NCBI RefSeq assembly: GCF_029338515.1
Contig: NZ_CP119988.1
Location: forward strand, 1,984,001 to 2,048,000
Source of the DNA: Haloglomus litoreum
GTDB lineage: Archaea; Halobacteriota; Halobacteria; Halobacteriales; Haloarculaceae
Direction: 5' to 3'
Length of the DNA: 64,000 bases
Part shown: positions 61,861 through 64,000 of the stretch, piece by piece
Numbering within the stretch: the first letter of the stretch is position 1
Layout of the letters: the number at the start of each line of letters is the position of its first letter
Translations under genes and position numbers: made by a program
Notes under the pieces: model-generated
What the model saw: only the letters and a program-made list of their open reading frames with translations
What the model was told of the DNA's origin: nothing
Databases searched by the model: none

Positions 61861-63315
61861 GTGGTATCCGTGTCCCTCCTCACCCCTCGCGCCGTCCTCG
61901 GGACCGACGGTGACTCGCGGCTGACGGCCCTGCTAGCCGCCTCCGTGCTGGGCGTCTACCTCCTGGTGGTCGTCGGCGCGACGGCGGCGCTTGCCGAGGC
62001 CGCGCAGGCCTGCTCGTCGTGGCCGGGCTGTGCGGGCGCGGACCTCTCGAACCCGGCCGTCCTGGTCGCGCTGGGCCACCGCGTGGCCGCCACCGTCGTC
62101 GGCGTGGTGGTCCTCGCGACGGCCGTCGTCGGACTGCGCTCGGGCGCCGACCGCCGCGTGCTGGCCACGGTGTTCCTCGCGCTCGCGCTGTTCCCGGTCC
62201 AGGTGTCGGTCGGCGCGCTCGTCGCGACGGGTGGCAGCGGCGCCGGCGCGCTCGTCTCCAACGCCCACCTGCTCGTCGGGATGACCATCTTCGGGGCACT
62301 CGTGCTGGCCCTGACGTGGCGCCTGGAGGCCGAGACCGGGACCGACGACGATCGGGCCGTCCGGGACCCCGCGCAACTGGAGCCGCCGGAACCGGTCGAT
62401 GCCGCGACCGATACCTCCGCGCCCTCGCCCTCCGGGCTCGCACGCGTTCGGGCCGTCGCCGGCGCCTACATCCAGCTGATGAAGCCGCGGCTGATGTGGC
62501 TGCTCTGCCTCGTCGCCTCCGCCGGGATGGCGCTGGCGGCGACGACGACCCCCGGCGGCCTCTCCGTGCCCGTCGTCGCGGCCACCCTCGGCGGCGGGGT
62601 CCTCGCTATCGGCGCCTCCGGGACGTACAACCACGTCCTCGAACGGGACATCGACAAGCGGATGGAACGGACGGCCGACCGCCCCGTCGCCACCCACGAG
62701 GTGCCGGTCCGGAACGCGTTCGCCTTCGGCGGCCTCCTGACGGTCGCCGCGCTGGGGGCCTTCCTCAGCGTGAACCTGCTGGCCGCCGCGCTCGGGCTGG
62801 CGGCCATCGTGTTCTACTCGGTCATCTACACGCTCGTCCTGAAGCCCAACACCGTCCAGAACACGGTCATCGGCGGCGCGGCGGGCGCGCTGCCCGCACT
62901 CATCGGCTGGGCCGCCGTCACCGGCGACATCGGCCTGCCGGGGCTCGCCCTCGCCGGCGTCATCTTCCTCTGGACGCCCGCGCACTTCTACAACCTGGCG
63001 CTGGCCTACCGTGACGACTACGAGCGCGGTGGCTTCCCGATGCTCCCGGTCGTCCGGGGGGAGACGGTGACGCGCAAGCACATCCTGCTGTACCTCGCGG
63101 CGACGCTGCTCGCCGCGACGGTCCTGGCCGAGTTGACGACGCTGGGCTGGCTCTACGCCGCCACGACGGTCGCGCTCGGCGCGGTCTTCCTGGTCGCGGT
63201 CGTCCGCCTCCACTACGAGCGCTCCGAGGGCGCCGCGTTCCGCGCGTTCCACGCCTCCAACGCCTACCTGGGCGCGCTGCTGCTTGCCATCGTCCTCGAC
63301 GCGCTGGTGGTGTGA
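61861..63315 (+). CDS. ctaB: Haem o synthase with CtaA-like N-terminal domain
   Basis: This 484-residue protein is a fusion. Residues 1-170 form about four spans resembling half of haem a synthase CtaA/Cox15: ACSSWPGCAGADLSNP (extracytoplasmic cysteine pair), GHRVAATVVGVV and NAHLLVGMTIFG with His ligands. Residues 195-484 are CtaB, the farnesyltransferase that makes haem o: LMKPRLMWL, YNHVLERDIDKRMERTADRP (N-x3-D-x3-D-like), and WTPAHFYNLAL. The GTG at 61861 is preferred because CTAAGTC lies 28 nt upstream; a GTG at 61870 is also in frame. It supplies haem to the oxidase encoded around it. Confidence 0.88.
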   Translation: MVSVSLLTPRAVLGTDGDSRLTALLAASVLGVYLLVVVGATAALAEAAQACSSWPGCAGADLSNPAVLVALGHRVAATVVGVVVLATAVVGLRSGADRRVLATVFLALALFPVQVSVGALVATGGSGAGALVSNAHLLVGMTIFGALVLALTWRLEAETGTDDDRAVRDPAQLEPPEPVDAATDTSAPSPSGLARVRAVAGAYIQLMKPRLMWLLCLVASAGMALAATTTPGGLSVPVVAATLGGGVLAIGASGTYNHVLERDIDKRMERTADRPVATHEVPVRNAFAFGGLLTVAALGAFLSVNLLAAALGLAAIVFYSVIYTLVLKPNTVQNTVIGGAAGALPALIGWAAVTGDIGLPGLALAGVIFLWTPAHFYNLALAYRDDYERGGFPMLPVVRGETVTRKHILLYLAATLLAATVLAELTTLGWLYAATTVALGAVFLVAVVRLHYERSEGAAFRAFHASNAYLGALLLAIVLDALVV

Positions 63316-63418
63316 TGCGGGTCCGCCGCACCCGCCCCGTCGACGGGGCGACCGATGACGCGCCACCCCTGCGGCCGACTCGTACCGTTGAAGCCCCTCC
63401 GGCACCTGGCTCCTACCG

Positions 63419-64000
63419 ATGAGCACCATCGAGTCGCGGCTGGCGTCGCTGCGCCCGAGCCGCGAGACCGCCGTCTGGTGGGCGGTCGTCCTGAACACGG
63501 AGCTGCTGGTGCTGCTGGCGTACCTCGTCGTCGAGACGCCCATCATCACGCGCCCGCTGTTCTACCTCGTCCCGTTCGTCTGGATCAACGTGGCGCTCTG
63601 GGGCGTGTTTCGCGTCTCCCCGCGGGCCACCTCGACGCGACAGCGCCTGGCCGCACTCGCCATCGCGGGCGGCTACTTCCTCGTGCTGGGCTACTTCGGC
63701 GGCCTGTACGGCCCGAGCGCCGGCCCCGCAACGGGACTCCGCGTGGCGTTCGACTCCATCCCGCCCGGGTGGGGCCCGGCCGTCATCTACGGCGGGACGG
63801 TCGTCCAGTTCGCGCTCCTGCCGTTCAAGCTGGTCGGCTACGCGACGCTGGCGTACCTGGTGTACGCGACGGTCATCGACGCGGCGTCCTCCGTCGTCGG
63901 CGGCGTGCTGGGGCTGTTCTCCTGTGTCTCCTGTACGCTGCCGGTCATCGCGGGCGTGGTCTCGGGATTCGTCGGCAGCACGAGCGCCGTCGCGGCCGCG
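63419..64000 (+). CDS. Membrane protein of the cox cluster (DUF7546-like), 5' part
   Basis: The first 194 residues are seen; the gene runs off the window. It has about five spans and the motif LGLFSCVSCTLPVIAGVVSG with a C-x2-C pair at the start of a span. This resembles haloarchaeal DUF7546 proteins near ctaB (from memory). The cysteine pair could be redox-active or bind copper during oxidase assembly; no evidence decides. It follows ctaB by 103 nt on the same strand. Confidence 0.7.
   Translation, partial: MSTIESRLASLRPSRETAVWWAVVLNTELLVLLAYLVVETPIITRPLFYLVPFVWINVALWGVFRVSPRATSTRQRLAALAIAGGYFLVLGYFGGLYGPSAGPATGLRVAFDSIPPGWGPAVIYGGTVVQFALLPFKLVGYATLAYLVYATVIDAASSVVGGVLGLFSCVSCTLPVIAGVVSGFVGSTSAVAAA

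Overview
The window is chromosomal DNA from an extremely halophilic archaeon (class Halobacteria). The evidence is a very high GC content, strongly acidic proteins, Tat lipoprotein signals (RR...C), two Bat-type HTH_10 regulators, an archaetidylserine-synthase-type CDP-alcohol transferase, an F420-dependent oxidoreductase and a CoxABC/CtaB cluster. Many genes have a TATA-like box about 26-30 nt upstream of the start codon, as expected for leaderless haloarchaeal transcripts. No rRNA, tRNA, CRISPR array, complete insertion sequence or replication origin was recognised.

Layout. 1-12 kb: the 3' end of the proteasome alpha gene; a RibL-type nucleotidyltransferase overlapping a JAMM protease; a RecJ-like DHH protein; a Bat-type PAS/GAF regulator; a PQQ-propeller lipoprotein; an acyl-CoA ligase; an aminotransferase overlapping lumazine synthase; a PiT-type transporter. 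12-24 kb: a CNNM/CBS membrane protein; a glutaredoxin-like / cysteine-less redoxin / Sua5 operon; a Cas4-like protein; a YkgJ cysteine-cluster protein; an F420 oxidoreductase; a second PQQ lipoprotein; a thiamine-diphosphate decarboxylase followed by a zinc alcohol dehydrogenase. 22.7-36.4 kb: a 43-residue membrane protein; a surface phospholipase-D-fold protein; a HEAT-repeat protein with a 30-bp tandem repeat; PssA-type transferase; a TrkA-N/DHH protein; a CBS-ParB fusion; two ABC exporters; methylmalonyl-CoA mutase large subunit.

36.7-49.7 kb looks like one carboxylate/amino-acid module. A sequence-divergent acetyl-CoA synthetase paralogue, a Bat-type regulator with a degenerate tyrosine-recombinase-like N-terminus and a canonical acetyl-CoA synthetase come first. 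A complete LivJ-H-M-G-F-type ABC importer operon ending in a thioredoxin follows. The livG-livF junction holds a 46-codon ORF that overlaps both neighbours exactly and is flanked by a 5-bp direct repeat.

49.7-64 kb: a lipoprotein, another acyl-CoA ligase, UspA, SnoaL-like and methyltransferase genes. The terminal-oxidase region follows: coxA, coxC, coxB, a CtaA-like/CtaB fusion, and several small or unnamed membrane proteins, one with a C2H2 zinc finger. It runs off the right edge. All family assignments come from reading motifs; no database search was run.
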